Part shown: positions 10,462-20,051 of the stretch, piece after piece
Layout: every line of letters starts with the position of its first letter
Numbering within the stretch: position 1 is the first letter of the stretch
Assembly: GCA_020747065.1 (NCBI GenBank)
Contig: JAGMVK010000005.1
Coordinates: forward strand, 1,984,001-2,048,000
DNA: 64,000 bases
Origin: Cadophora sp. MPI-SDFR-AT-0126
Lineage: Eukaryota > Ascomycota > Leotiomycetes > Helotiales > Ploettnerulaceae
Reading direction: 5' to 3'
Position numbers and translations under genes: made by a program
The notes under the pieces: generated by a model
Databases searched by the model: none
Told to the model about the DNA's origin: nothing
What the model saw: the letters and a program-made list of their open reading frames with translations, nothing else

Positions 10462-10625
10462 CAGTAGGGTGCAAAAAGTGTTGATACCCCCCCTTGTAAG
10501 CGGCCGCGTGCTCCGGGCGTCAAGAGGTGCGCAGATCATATCCTAGCTGCCTAGCAATCACGTACGTCTCAGCACGCTAGATGAATTTACAAGGGGGGGG
10601 TATCAACACTTTTTGCACCCTACTG
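10462..10625. mobile_element. MITE with Tc1/mariner-type (pogo/Fot1-like) termini
   Basis: A 164-bp element with near-perfect inverted repeats of about 38 bp. The left end starts CAGTAGGGTGCAAAAAGTG and includes a run of 7 C; the right arm mirrors it with 8 G. Both ends are flanked by TA (10460-10461 and 10626-10627), the target duplication of the Tc1/mariner superfamily. CAG termini with a downstream C-run resemble fungal pogo/Fot1 elements. The roughly 87-bp centre is GC-rich and codes for nothing, so movement would depend on a transposase elsewhere. The two arms differ essentially only in run length, so the insertion looks recent. Confidence 0.85.
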
Positions 10626-10916
10626 TATGGTCACATGATCAATGGCGAACACCTCGATCGAAGAAACTTTCCCATCTCCAGTGCATTTATTTATCATCCA
10701 AGTCTCTCTAACCAACGAAAATCTCCGACGGCCAACATCCAACATCCAACACTAATTTTCAAAAGTTTTCACCACCTCACTAGAACCCACCTGTCGCACG
10801 CATCCAACCCCACCAAAACCTTAAGGAAGAACCTAACGCCAAAATATCACTTAACGCTAAAGCTCTCTCTTACAGTAACACCAAAACGTTTAATAGCCTA
10901 CGTTATCTTCTCCTTC

Positions 10917-11131
10917 TGTTGGTCCACAGGCCCATACAGGACATGTCTCAGCTAGAATAGGGGGTAGGACCGCTTGCGGAGGCGATTCAGTAGCGTTTCG
11001 GAGGCAGTATATAGTCTGGTATCTCCTGCCCCCTCTTAGAAATACACAGATTTTCCACACTATTAAGCTTAATATATATATACATGATATTTACGTTTGA
11101 TTCTTAGCTTATATTTGGTATTGAACCGACA
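10917..11131 (+). repeat. 5' LTR of the old element
   Basis: 215 bp beginning TGTTGGTCCACAGG and ending GAACCGACA, preceded by target duplication CCTTC. It shares with the 3' LTR at 26213 features absent from the young LTRs (TAGAAATACACAG instead of the TAGAAGAAA form), so the pair belongs together. Confidence 0.9.
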
Positions 11132-11821
11132 CTAATTAGTAGTCAATACGTACTACAGAGCAGATAGGTTATAGTAAGAAAAGCAGCGATTTCAACGTTA
11201 AGTACTTAGCTGTACTTAATAGGTAACTCTTTGAAACTAAATTAATAAGTAGTGATTTAGGAGTAAGGAACAGGCATCACGTTTAGACTATAAATCTTAT
11301 ACACTTATACATATAATAATAGCAGCGATTTCTCTTTAATAATCATTAAGTTAATTACTTAACTCTAGCTAAAGAGCTTTTAAGTAAATAATACTATATT
11401 CGGAAGATTATTAATTTAGATATGAACTATAGCTGAAGAAATACTAGCTATTTTAAACCGAGAGAAAAGAGTAGAGAAGGAAGAGGAAGCGGCGGAAGTA
11501 GTATAGATAAAGCTAAAGCTAGTGGAGGAATTACTAGAGGATCTAATAAAGCTTTTATAAGAGTTTTGGAAGCTCTTTTACAATAGTAATAAGAAAGGCG
11601 AGTTCCTTTTCTAAGACTACTAAGAGTACTTTAGAAATTAGTCTTCTTTTTATTTTTCCCGGATAAGGAAATTAGAGCAGATTATACTACAAGACGTATT
11701 ATAAGCTAACAGTGTTTATATATAATAGGATAGAGTACTAGTATCTATTACGTTAGCTCAGATAGCACGAGCTAAAGATAATATTTAGCTAGAGAATTAG
11801 TTAAGGTTATAGATTCAGAAC
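11132..11821 (+). pseudogene. RIP-degraded 5' leader and start of gag (old element)
   Basis: Colinear with 12812-13514 of the young element. The initiator ATG has become ATA and many codons have become TAA or TAG. The segment stops at AGAAC (11817-11821), where a reverse-oriented LTR is inserted; the equivalent in the young copy is GGAAC at 13510-13514. Confidence 0.88.
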
Positions 11822-12038
11822 TGTCGGTTCAATACCGAATATAAGCCAAGAATTAAACGTAAATATCATGTATATGCATATCAAGCTTGATGGTGTGGAA
11901 AATCTGTCTTTCTTCTAAGAGGGGGTGGGAGGTACTAGACTATATACTGCCTCCCGAAACGCCACCGAATCACCCCCGTAAGTGGTCCTACCCCCTATTC
12001 TAGCTAAGACATGCTTTGGATAGGCCTGCGGACCAACA
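11822..12038 (-). repeat. Reverse-oriented LTR (third LTR of the young type)
   Basis: 217 bp whose reverse complement matches the young 5' LTR (12595-12811) with one visible difference (an A for G near the 3' end). It shares both bases that distinguish the young 5' LTR from the young 3' LTR. No internal region of its own is attached, so it behaves as a solo LTR. Its left flank is AGAAC and its right flank ATATA, which do not match each other (see the inversion finding). Confidence 0.92.
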
Positions 12039-12594
12039 ATATATATCTTGCTAAGGCTTACTAAGGACTTTGATTAGCCCTATGTTAATATATCCTAGAT
12101 ATACTAGGATAATTATATCTACTCCGTATATAGTCCGTTAGATCTAGGTCCTGTAAATAGGGGTAAAGACTTATCCTGCGGATATATATCCGGGGCTAGT
12201 ACTGGATTTAGTAATAGATTCTCATTTAGTCTCCATATTAGTGCTATATTTAGGGGTCCTCTCTCAGGGGTAAATAAGAACTCCCTCTTTATATAAACTA
12301 GTAGTATTACGCTATATAAATCGTTGTTTAGAATAGTGAGTTTTATATAGGTAAGGGTAGTAAAATTATCTGAGCTCTGAGATACCTCGGCCCTTAGAAA
12401 ATTACTTCTTAATTAAACACGTTAATATGTCCCCTCTTCCTTCTCTAGAGGAGTTAACTTAATAAAATTGATTACTACTATTAGTTTATTGCGTTGATAT
12501 AGTAGAGGTACTCTCTAGTAAAGTGTTTAGGTAATTGAAGTTGTCGCTTAGTAAGTACTTTAAATCTAGTCCGGTACTATCTTAGGAGTGTTCT
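12039..12594 (-). pseudogene. Inverted 556-bp piece of the old element's gag
   Basis: The reverse complement aligns to 13510-14063 of the young element with the same RIP-type transitions as the rest of the old copy. It fills exactly the gap between the old element's left part (ending at 11821) and right part (resuming at 20269). So this is host sequence of the old element that has been flipped, not part of a new insertion. Confidence 0.9.
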
Positions 12595-12811
12595 TGTTGG
12601 TCCGCAGGCCTATCCAAAGCATGTCTTAGCTAGAATAGGGGGTAGGACCACTTACGGGGGTGATTCGGTGGCGTTTCGGGAGGCAGTATATAGTCTAGTA
12701 CCTCCCACCCCCTCTTAGAAGAAAGACAGATTTTCCACACCATCAAGCTTGATATGCATATACATGATATTTACGTTTGATTCTTGGCTTATATTCGGTA
12801 TTGAACCGACA
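12595..12811 (+). repeat. 5' LTR of the young element
   Basis: Begins TGTTGGTCCGCAGG and ends ACCGACA. It contains a TATA-like AGTATATAG near the middle that could serve as promoter. The 5 bases before it, GTTCT, do not match the 5 bases after the 3' LTR (TATAT) but are the reverse complement of AGAAC at 11817-11821. Confidence 0.93.
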
Positions 12812-13109
12812 CTGATCAGTGGTCAATGCGAACCACAGACAGATAGGTCACGGCAGGACAAGCGGCGACTCAACGTTAAGTACTTAGCTGTACTTTTCGG
12901 GCCATCTTTGAACCTGAATCAACGATTGACGATTCAGTGGGAGGGGACCGGCATTACGTTTAGACTGCAAATCTCGTACGGCAGTACGCATAACAACAGC
13001 GACGATTCCTCTTCGATAATCGTCAAGTCAATTGCTTGACTTCAGCTAAGGAGATTCCAAGTAAAAATCAAGTATCAATTCCGGGACACCACCGAATCAG
13101 GTACGAATC
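12812..13109 (+). other. 5' leader of the young element
   Basis: 298 bases between the 5' LTR and the gag ATG. This is where a primer-binding site should start (CTGATCAGTGGTC directly after the LTR), but I do not recognise the complementary tRNA. The counterpart in the old element is 11132-11428. Confidence 0.6.
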
Positions 13110-16100
13110 ATGGCCGAAGAAACACCAGTTACTTCGGATCAGGGTGGGAGAGAGGAAGAGACAGCTACGGGAGCAGAGGCGGAAGCGGTGGCGATGTGGT
13201 CAGGACCGCGACCAGTGGAAACGCCACCAGATGATGCTACGAAGCTCTCGCAGGAGTTTCGAAAGAACTTCTGCGATGGCCATTCTAAGGGCGAATTCCT
13301 GTTCCTGGACTTTTGGGAATATTTCGGAAATTGGTCTCCAGGCCACTTCGCTCGCATCAAGAAGGTGGAACGAATGCACCTACGTGACACGTTACGAGCA
13401 AACGGCGTGTTCGTACGGAAGGATAAGACACTAATTACGGTTGCACTCGCTCAGACAGCTCGAGCCGAAACTAACTTTTGGCCGGAAGAACAGCTGGAGT
13501 TGCAGATTCGGAACGCTCCCGATATAGTACCGGACTATATTCAGAACCCTCGCCAAGCGACAGCTTCGACTACCCAAACACTTCATCAAGGAATGCTACC
13601 ACTATCTCGACGCAACGGGCCAACTGTAGTGATCGATTCTGCTGAATCGACTCCTTCAGATGAGGAAGAGGGATTGCGCCAACATATTCCGTTGAGGAGC
13701 AATTTCCTAAGAGCCGAGGTGTCTCAGATCTCAGACTATCTTATGACCCCTGCCCATGTAAGGACCATCATTCCAGACGACGATCTGTACGCCGCGACAC
13801 CACCAGTTCGTACAAAGAGAGAGTTCTTATTTACCCCTGGGAGAGAATCCCTGAATACGGCGCTAAGGTGGAGACCGAACGAGAATCCATTGCCAAACCC
13901 CGTACCAATTCCAGAAGTGCACCCACGGGATGGATCTTTGCCCCCATTTACGGTACCGAGAATAATCGGACCATATACGGAACAGATACGGCCGCCTTGG
14001 TATGTCATGGAAACACTGACGCAGGATCAATCGAAATCGCTAGTGAACCTTAGCAAGATGTACACCAAAGAGCTTCAGTACAGTGGGTCTAAAGACCACT
14101 TGGACGAGAAACTACACATCTTTGCCGACTTCTGCCAGAAAGCAGGTGTTGATTATGACATTTGGCACCGGGCATTTCCGACGATGCTCCGGGACGGAGC
14201 ATCTACGTACTATTACCGGTACCTTCAGAACAAAGGGTACAACTTTGACGAACTTGTCAAAGCAACACGTACCAATTTCGAGACGGAAGAGAGAGCCAAC
14301 CAATTCCTCAGCCGATGGTTTAGCTTGACCTTCTTGTCATTTCAAGCTGAACCTTACCAGAAGGGCAGGCTAATTCTGGTCCAGTTGGAGAACTTTGCCA
14401 GAGAGCTGCAGAGCATCCAACTTGGTCTTAAAGACGACAATATGCGGAACGACAAAACTTTGCGCGACAAACTCGTGCAGGGAGTTTCAGGTAACCCACT
14501 CTTCAAGATGGCACTGTTTCGAGCACCACTAACTTTCCCTACATTGATGGACAGTCTTCGCACGGCTCTGAGCGTGGAAACGGCTCATGAGCCGGGATCA
14601 CGAGTCGGTAAACACACCGATTCAGGGCCGAGTCGACACCGTGCCTACGTTGCGGACGGGACGGCCCACTACTCGGACCGAAGGATGAAGTTTTCCGCAG
14701 GCAACAAACGCGGAACTACATTCAAGCCCAAGCCAGGTTATACAGGGTGTATCGTCTGCAAGAAGATGGACTGCCACAGCAGCCGCCATTCTAACGAGGA
14801 GCAGGCAGCCTCTAAAGCGCGATACTTTGCTGCACGAAAAGCTGAAGGTGTGAAACCTACAGAGGCATCATTTCAAGCCTACCTGGCATATGCAGAGGGA
14901 GTCGGATCGGGTTCGGGGGACATTCAGGGTCAGTCAGGAAGAGATGACCCAGATGACCCCGATAACCAAGATACTTCTTCCGGGATCGATGAAACCTCCA
15001 CAGATTCGGATAGCGGATGCAGCGATGGATCGGCTAACTTCACAACTGTGTTCAGTGCCAGTGAGGCAATGTACGATGCGCGGGAAGTGATGGAACAACT
15101 TGAAGAGAAGAAGGCTACCCACATCCTGGAAAGCCGGATTCAGAAACCTCCAGAAAATGAGGCCTATACGACTCAATGGACGGACCGTTTCTTCCAAGGT
15201 CTTCTCATTGACACAGGCGCTTCTAACAAAAACGTTGGAGGTCTCAATCAATTACGTGCGTTGCAACGGATTCGAAATGTCAAATACGATACCAGCGAGT
15301 CGGGTAAGAGTCGGATCAAATTCGGAGCAGGTTCACGACCTTCCCTTGGAATCGCCACAGTGGATACTCCAGTTGGAATTTTGGATTTCCATATTGTGGA
15401 TACAGACGTGCCATTCCTGCTATGCTTGCAACAAATGGACAAGATGGGGGCATACTACGACAACATACAGAATGTGTTGGTTCAAGGTGATAAGAAGTAC
15501 TTGATTGTACGGAAGGATGATCATCCATGGCTGCTCTTGGACCAAAATCATCAACTTGTCGATTCTTCGAACAGTACCATCAACGAGTGCCACCTGACGG
15601 AGACAGAGATTCGCCGGCTACATAGGAGATTCGGCCATCCATCGGTACAACGGTTGCAACACCTGTTAGATCAAGCAGGCCATGATTCCGATTCCGAGAT
15701 CATGTTACGAGTCAAAGAGATGTGTGAGTATTGCCAGAAACACGCAGACGCTCCACATCGCTTTCGCTTCAAATTGCAAGACGACATCGACTTCAATCAC
15801 ACAGTCTATGTTGATATAGCACAATTTGGGAACCGATATGCACTTCACATGGTCGACGAGGCCACAGGGTTCGGAGCTGCGAAACTGCTCCGAAGGCGCC
15901 CCGGATCAGCTACGGCTCAGGCCACCTTCAATGCTTTCAAGTCAGCATGGATGGACATATACATTGGGCCCCCAGACTTCGTTGTCTACGACTATGGAAC
16001 CAACTTCAACTCTGAGGAGTTTCGGGGAGCACTCAGAGCAGTAGGAAGTACACCAAAGCTTGTGCCCGTGGAGGCACACCACTCAGTTGGCAAAGTAGAA

Positions 16101-16592
16101 CGGTATCATCGTCTACTCAGGCGTGCCTATGAAATCGTCACAGTAGAGCATCCCGATCTGAGCGACGAGGATCGATTACAAATGGCTGTCAAAGCTGTCA
16201 ACGATACAGCTGGACCGAATGGCTTGATTCCTACACTGCTCGTTTTTGGAGCTTACCCCAGAATGACAGAAATGGATCCTCCAAACCCGTCTATTCAGCA
16301 ACGTGCGGAAACCATCAAAAAGGCCATGAAAGAAGTACGCAAGGTGCATGCTAAACGCCAAGCCAACGATGCGCTGGCAACCCGTAACGGCCCCGGTACG
16401 ACGCACATTCATGATCTCCGGCTTCAAGATCAAGTTTTGGTATGGCGAGAAAAGAAAGGCTGGAGAGGACCATACATTTTCTTGGGAATAGAAGGCGAGG
16501 CATGCAGGATCGATATGGACAACGGCAGAGTACGCACATTCCGATCAACATCTGTGCGCCCATTCAAAACAGATACATCTGGCGTTGAATAA
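13110..16592 (+). CDS. Copia polyprotein part 1: gag, protease, integrase
   Basis: 1,160 aa from the ATG at 13110. Gag fills roughly residues 1-600. A zinc-knuckle-like motif at residues 547-560 has CX2CX4CX4H spacing, with the last two ligands swapped relative to the usual CX2CX4HX4C. The protease active site is LLIDTGAS with D701. The GAG-pre-integrase zinc motif has its His pair in HRRFGH (from residue 838) and Cys 872 and 875 in CEYC. The integrase core has D902, D961 and E997, spaced D-58-D-35-E, the exact retroviral/copia DD35E spacing. The frame stops at TAA 16590-16592 just after the integrase C-terminal region (VWREKKGWRGPY). Reverse transcriptase continues in the same frame after that stop. 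Confidence 0.93.
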   Translation: MAEETPVTSDQGGREEETATGAEAEAVAMWSGPRPVETPPDDATKLSQEFRKNFCDGHSKGEFLFLDFWEYFGNWSPGHFARIKKVERMHLRDTLRANGVFVRKDKTLITVALAQTARAETNFWPEEQLELQIRNAPDIVPDYIQNPRQATASTTQTLHQGMLPLSRRNGPTVVIDSAESTPSDEEEGLRQHIPLRSNFLRAEVSQISDYLMTPAHVRTIIPDDDLYAATPPVRTKREFLFTPGRESLNTALRWRPNENPLPNPVPIPEVHPRDGSLPPFTVPRIIGPYTEQIRPPWYVMETLTQDQSKSLVNLSKMYTKELQYSGSKDHLDEKLHIFADFCQKAGVDYDIWHRAFPTMLRDGASTYYYRYLQNKGYNFDELVKATRTNFETEERANQFLSRWFSLTFLSFQAEPYQKGRLILVQLENFARELQSIQLGLKDDNMRNDKTLRDKLVQGVSGNPLFKMALFRAPLTFPTLMDSLRTALSVETAHEPGSRVGKHTDSGPSRHRAYVADGTAHYSDRRMKFSAGNKRGTTFKPKPGYTGCIVCKKMDCHSSRHSNEEQAASKARYFAARKAEGVKPTEASFQAYLAYAEGVGSGSGDIQGQSGRDDPDDPDNQDTSSGIDETSTDSDSGCSDGSANFTTVFSASEAMYDAREVMEQLEEKKATHILESRIQKPPENEAYTTQWTDRFFQGLLIDTGASNKNVGGLNQLRALQRIRNVKYDTSESGKSRIKFGAGSRPSLGIATVDTPVGILDFHIVDTDVPFLLCLQQMDKMGAYYDNIQNVLVQGDKKYLIVRKDDHPWLLLDQNHQLVDSSNSTINECHLTETEIRRLHRRFGHPSVQRLQHLLDQAGHDSDSEIMLRVKEMCEYCQKHADAPHRFRFKLQDDIDFNHTVYVDIAQFGNRYALHMVDEATGFGAAKLLRRRPGSATAQATFNAFKSAWMDIYIGPPDFVVYDYGTNFNSEEFRGALRAVGSTPKLVPVEAHHSVGKVERYHRLLRRAYEIVTVEHPDLSDEDRLQMAVKAVNDTAGPNGLIPTLLVFGAYPRMTEMDPPNPSIQQRAETIKKAMKEVRKVHAKRQANDALATRNGPGTTHIHDLRLQDQVLVWREKKGWRGPYIFLGIEGEACRIDMDNGRVRTFRSTSVRPFKTDTSGVE

Positions 16593-18464
16593 AAGAAAGA
16601 AAAAGTGCCAGATGTGACCCGTGAGCCTGGCTCACCAGTCCGAAAAGCCCACGAAACAGCACCGAAACTCCCCCGAATCACGGTTGAGATCCCATTTATA
16701 AAACCAATCCCGGGACTACTAACAATTGATGACGACTACGATGCTAACGTGTTTCTGACTGAGAAGGAAACAAGGGATCGAGGGCTATCGATTAAGCTAC
16801 GCGCAGAGGGCAAGATTACTACACCTGGCCCACCATTCCAGCAGTCCCGTCGAGTTGAGTATGAGGCTCTCATCAAGAGAGGCGTTTTTATGCCGATTTC
16901 CAGAAATGACCCCAGAGCAAGAGGCCACCGCATCTTCAAATCAAGAATGGTGGACGAAGTAAAAGGCAAGGAATCATCAATACCATACGAGAAATCGAGG
17001 CTTGTTATCCAATGCTTCAACGACAAAGGCAAGAAAGAGATATTAACCCAATCTCCAACTATTCAACGGGTAAGTCAGCGATTGATCATATCACTGGCCG
17101 CTACTATGAGACATCCGAATCAGATCCGAAAGAGATCCGATATGCATCTAGCAATTCGGGACATCACCCAGGCCTATGTCCAGTCGACGATAAAACTTCT
17201 TAGGAACATCCTTGCGTGGCTACCTGAAGAGATCGCAAATGAGTTCCCTCCTGATACGATATTTATGGTAATGCTTCCTCTTTATGGCATACTAGAATCC
17301 GGAAATCACTGGTTTAACACCTACCATAAACATCATGTGGAAAAACTTCAAATGGAAACATTAACGTACGACCCTTGCTTGCTAATCAGCACCAAAGACA
17401 GCCACGATTTTGGGATTGTTGGAATGCAAATAGACGATACGTTAATCCTCGGAGATAATGAATTCTTAGCACGAGAGCAGGAAGGGATTACGAAAGCCAA
17501 TTTCTTGACAAAACTGATTCAGGTCCTAAACCCCTCCGAATCTATTACGTTCAACGGATGTACTATCACTTTGGCCGGGAACAATATCTACATGTCGCAG
17601 AAAGGTCAAGGAACGAGACTAGAGTTAATTGATGTGACGGCGCCAGATTACAAGAAGGTATATGTGGAACAACGAGCTCGCGGCGCGTATATTGCAACGA
17701 TCTGTCAACCTGAAGCCACCTTTGATTTGTCGGTGGCAGCGCAATATCAGGATCCAACAGTAGAAGACGCGAAGGCCCTGAACCAACGTCTTCAATGGCA
17801 AATGGACAACACGGAGAGAGGTTTACGGTACATACCAGTGGACCTACACTCTGCCAGACTTTACGTCTTTGTCGATAGATCATTTGCCAACAATAAGGAT
17901 CTGAGCTCACAGATCGGGTTTCTGGTAACAATCGGATCAGAAACGGAGGGGGATTCGGAATTTACCCTCTCTGGCAACATCATTCATGCAAGCTCTACAA
18001 AGTGCAAGAGAGTAACGCGTGCTGTACTCGCTTCGGAGCTGTATGCTATGGTAGCAGGAATCGATATGTTGATTGCTTTGGGAACCACCGTTAATATGGT
18101 AACGGATAAGCTTGGACTCCCACGGCTTCCGACCGTGGTGTGTACAGATTCCCTATCTCTTTACGAGTGCATTATCAAACTTGGCACTATAAAGGAGAAG
18201 CGTTTAATGATTGATATCATGGTAATTCGGCAGTCATATGAGCGCAGGGAGCTGACGGAGATTCGGTGGATCAATGGCACCAGCAATCCTGCTGATGCCA
18301 TGACAAAGACAGCACTAAATAAAGCTCTCCAAGAGCTAATTGACACCAACACCTTGACTGTGAAGATAGAAGGTTGGGTTCAGAGGCCACTTGATGTTGA
18401 TTTGGAGGCTCGTTTGACTCATGATCGAGACTCACGAGTCGATAGGGTCGATTCGGGGGAGTAA
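16593..18464 (+). CDS. Copia polyprotein part 2: reverse transcriptase and RNase H
   Basis: Open and in frame with part 1 directly after its TAA; no ATG lies at the beginning, so expression probably needs stop read-through, or reinitiation further in. The first RT aspartate is in AIRDITQAY (about 17160) and the YxDD box reads MQIDDTLILG with the Asp pair at 17433-17438, so Tyr-Val is replaced by Gln-Ile. LYGILESGNHW corresponds to the copia LYGLKQSPRAW block. RNase H has its four acids in VFVDRSF, LASELYAM, CTDSLSLYE and NPADAMTK. The frame ends at 18464. It is intact and, apart from the stop, looks functional. Confidence 0.9.
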   Translation, partial: KKEKVPDVTREPGSPVRKAHETAPKLPRITVEIPFIKPIPGLLTIDDDYDANVFLTEKETRDRGLSIKLRAEGKITTPGPPFQQSRRVEYEALIKRGVFMPISRNDPRARGHRIFKSRMVDEVKGKESSIPYEKSRLVIQCFNDKGKKEILTQSPTIQRVSQRLIISLAATMRHPNQIRKRSDMHLAIRDITQAYVQSTIKLLRNILAWLPEEIANEFPPDTIFMVMLPLYGILESGNHWFNTYHKHHVEKLQMETLTYDPCLLISTKDSHDFGIVGMQIDDTLILGDNEFLAREQEGITKANFLTKLIQVLNPSESITFNGCTITLAGNNIYMSQKGQGTRLELIDVTAPDYKKVYVEQRARGAYIATICQPEATFDLSVAAQYQDPTVEDAKALNQRLQWQMDNTERGLRYIPVDLHSARLYVFVDRSFANNKDLSSQIGFLVTIGSETEGDSEFTLSGNIIHASSTKCKRVTRAVLASELYAMVAGIDMLIALGTTVNMVTDKLGLPRLPTVVCTDSLSLYECIIKLGTIKEKRLMIDIMVIRQSYERRELTEIRWINGTSNPADAMTKTALNKALQELIDTNTLTVKIEGWVQRPLDVDLEARLTHDRDSRVDRVDSGE

Positions 18465-18755
18465 CGGAGGAGTTTCGGATGAGGAGCAGTTTTTCCTTTG
18501 TTATGATTTCCTTACAACTCTTATTAATCACTTGCAAGTATTTTCATTTCTGTTTAAGATACGGAGGAGAGAACGAGTTTGATTTGCATTTAATTACCCT
18601 CTGATTCAAAGCACCAACGGGCGGCCTTGCGACGACACTCCAACAGGGACCAAATGCCGGTTTCACCACAGGGGGCTACTCCCGTACACCGGTATGAAGA
18701 AAGTGCCGCCACGAAGAACCAGCCACGAAGCCTTTCCGAAACAGGGCCTATTCCC

Positions 18756-19560
18756 CTAATCGTAGGCGGCTCCCAAATCGACTGGCTCAGCGCCAGTTTC
18801 CTCCACCTCCGCGCCACCTGGGCGTCTTCCACCCCGAGTTCTCTTTGCCCGAGGGGCCGGGCCAGCTCCCTCATCATCTCCATCTCCATCTCCATCCTGT
18901 CCCGCAGGACGCTTACGCTTGTCACCACCACGACGAGCAACGACCGCAGCCACGGCCTCCTCCACCCGCTTCTCCATACGGGAGAGGATCTGCCCGCAGT
19001 CCTATGAAAGGTTAGCCGGACGTGAACCGGAGTACATACGGTGGGGATTCGGAACGAAAAGAAAAGGGGATTACCTACGAATTGACTTTGGGCGAGATCC
19101 GCCATCCCAGCACGGAGAGCACGAGTCTCCTCCAACAACGCCAAACTCAACTCGTCGCGAGTTTTTGGCAACTCGGCGACCGCAACACGGAGCTCTGCAT
19201 CGAGAGCAGCAGCAGCAGCAGAGATGTTATCGGTCTCCTCAAGAGTCCGGGCAAGCAGGAGATCTTGGTACTCGGCTTCCAAGTACCAGGGCAGCTATAT
19301 ACGGGTCAGTTACGGACTACATTCAGGGATCCGAGATCCCAAACAATGAAAAGAAAGGGGGAAACAAGGGGAGTACCTACGGGAGTGCAGATTTCGCTCT
19401 GGTCGGTACAGTACAAGCATTTCTTGCTCTTCCGGTTCTCGAAGGCGCAGACGTGATCGGGTTTCTTGATCATGGCTCGGACGCAGCGAACGCAGTCCTT
19501 CCGGTGGGCAGAGGCGAGAGCTCCGAATGGTGTGGGTGCAGGCACTGTTTGTGTTAGCAT
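18756..19560 (-). CDS. Spliced opposite-strand gene inside the retrotransposon: six-Cys protein
   Basis: Three exons on the minus strand: 19381-19560, 19079-19294 and 18756-19001, giving 213 aa. All junctions are phase 0. Both introns (86 and 77 nt) start GTAGGT, end TAG and carry branch-like CTGAC or CTAAC. Residues 23-58 form CX2CX11CX9CX2CX6C (CVRCVRAM..CAFENRKSKKCLYC), close to but not the same as a Zn2Cys6 cluster. Residues 61-132 are Leu/Ala/Glu-rich and probably helical (coiled coil). The C-terminus is acidic then basic (KRKR, RAKRTRGGRR), like a nuclear signal. The gene lies between RT and the 3' LTR, running against the element. A DNA- or RNA-binding accessory function is a guess. 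Confidence 0.72.
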
Positions 19561-19572
19561 CCGTTTCACCAC

Positions 19573-20051
19573 TGAACCACCTACGATTCTTTTGTTTTGT
19601 ATACATACTTTTGCTTATTTGATTTGGTACGGGCTACAGCAAAATGTTAGCGAATATCTCTGGAGATCGACAATTCTGTGTACGTACGGAGAGTTTTTTG
19701 ATGTTTGCTTAAAGAAAGAAAGCTTCAGAATGGAGGGAGATCTGGTTTTTGTAATAGTACAGCCAGCGGTGGTCTCGCTTAGCGTCTGTTTACTTGCTAT
19801 TGTCTTCTGACGGGCCGTATCAACTACTTCCGTGGGAGGTTTTTCAGGCCAGAATCGGAGGTCTTTCGGACTATGGTACTTCCGTAGCTCCGTACCTGGT
19901 ACGCTCATTCTATTTTTCTTTGCGAATATGGTCATTCTGTACAGCTTGTTTTCTTTACCATTGGGTTGGAGGTTCGATTCTGTATTGGAGATTCGCTTCT
20001 GTACTATGAAGATTCGCTTGGAAGTGTCCTTCCAAAAAGAAGAGTTGCTAG
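19573..20051 (+). other. 3' untranslated part of the young element
   Basis: Non-coding stretch between the start of the opposite-strand gene and the 3' LTR, probably that gene's promoter and the element's 3' leader. It ends with purine tract AAAAAGAAGAG (20034-20044) seven bases before the LTR. Confidence 0.6.
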
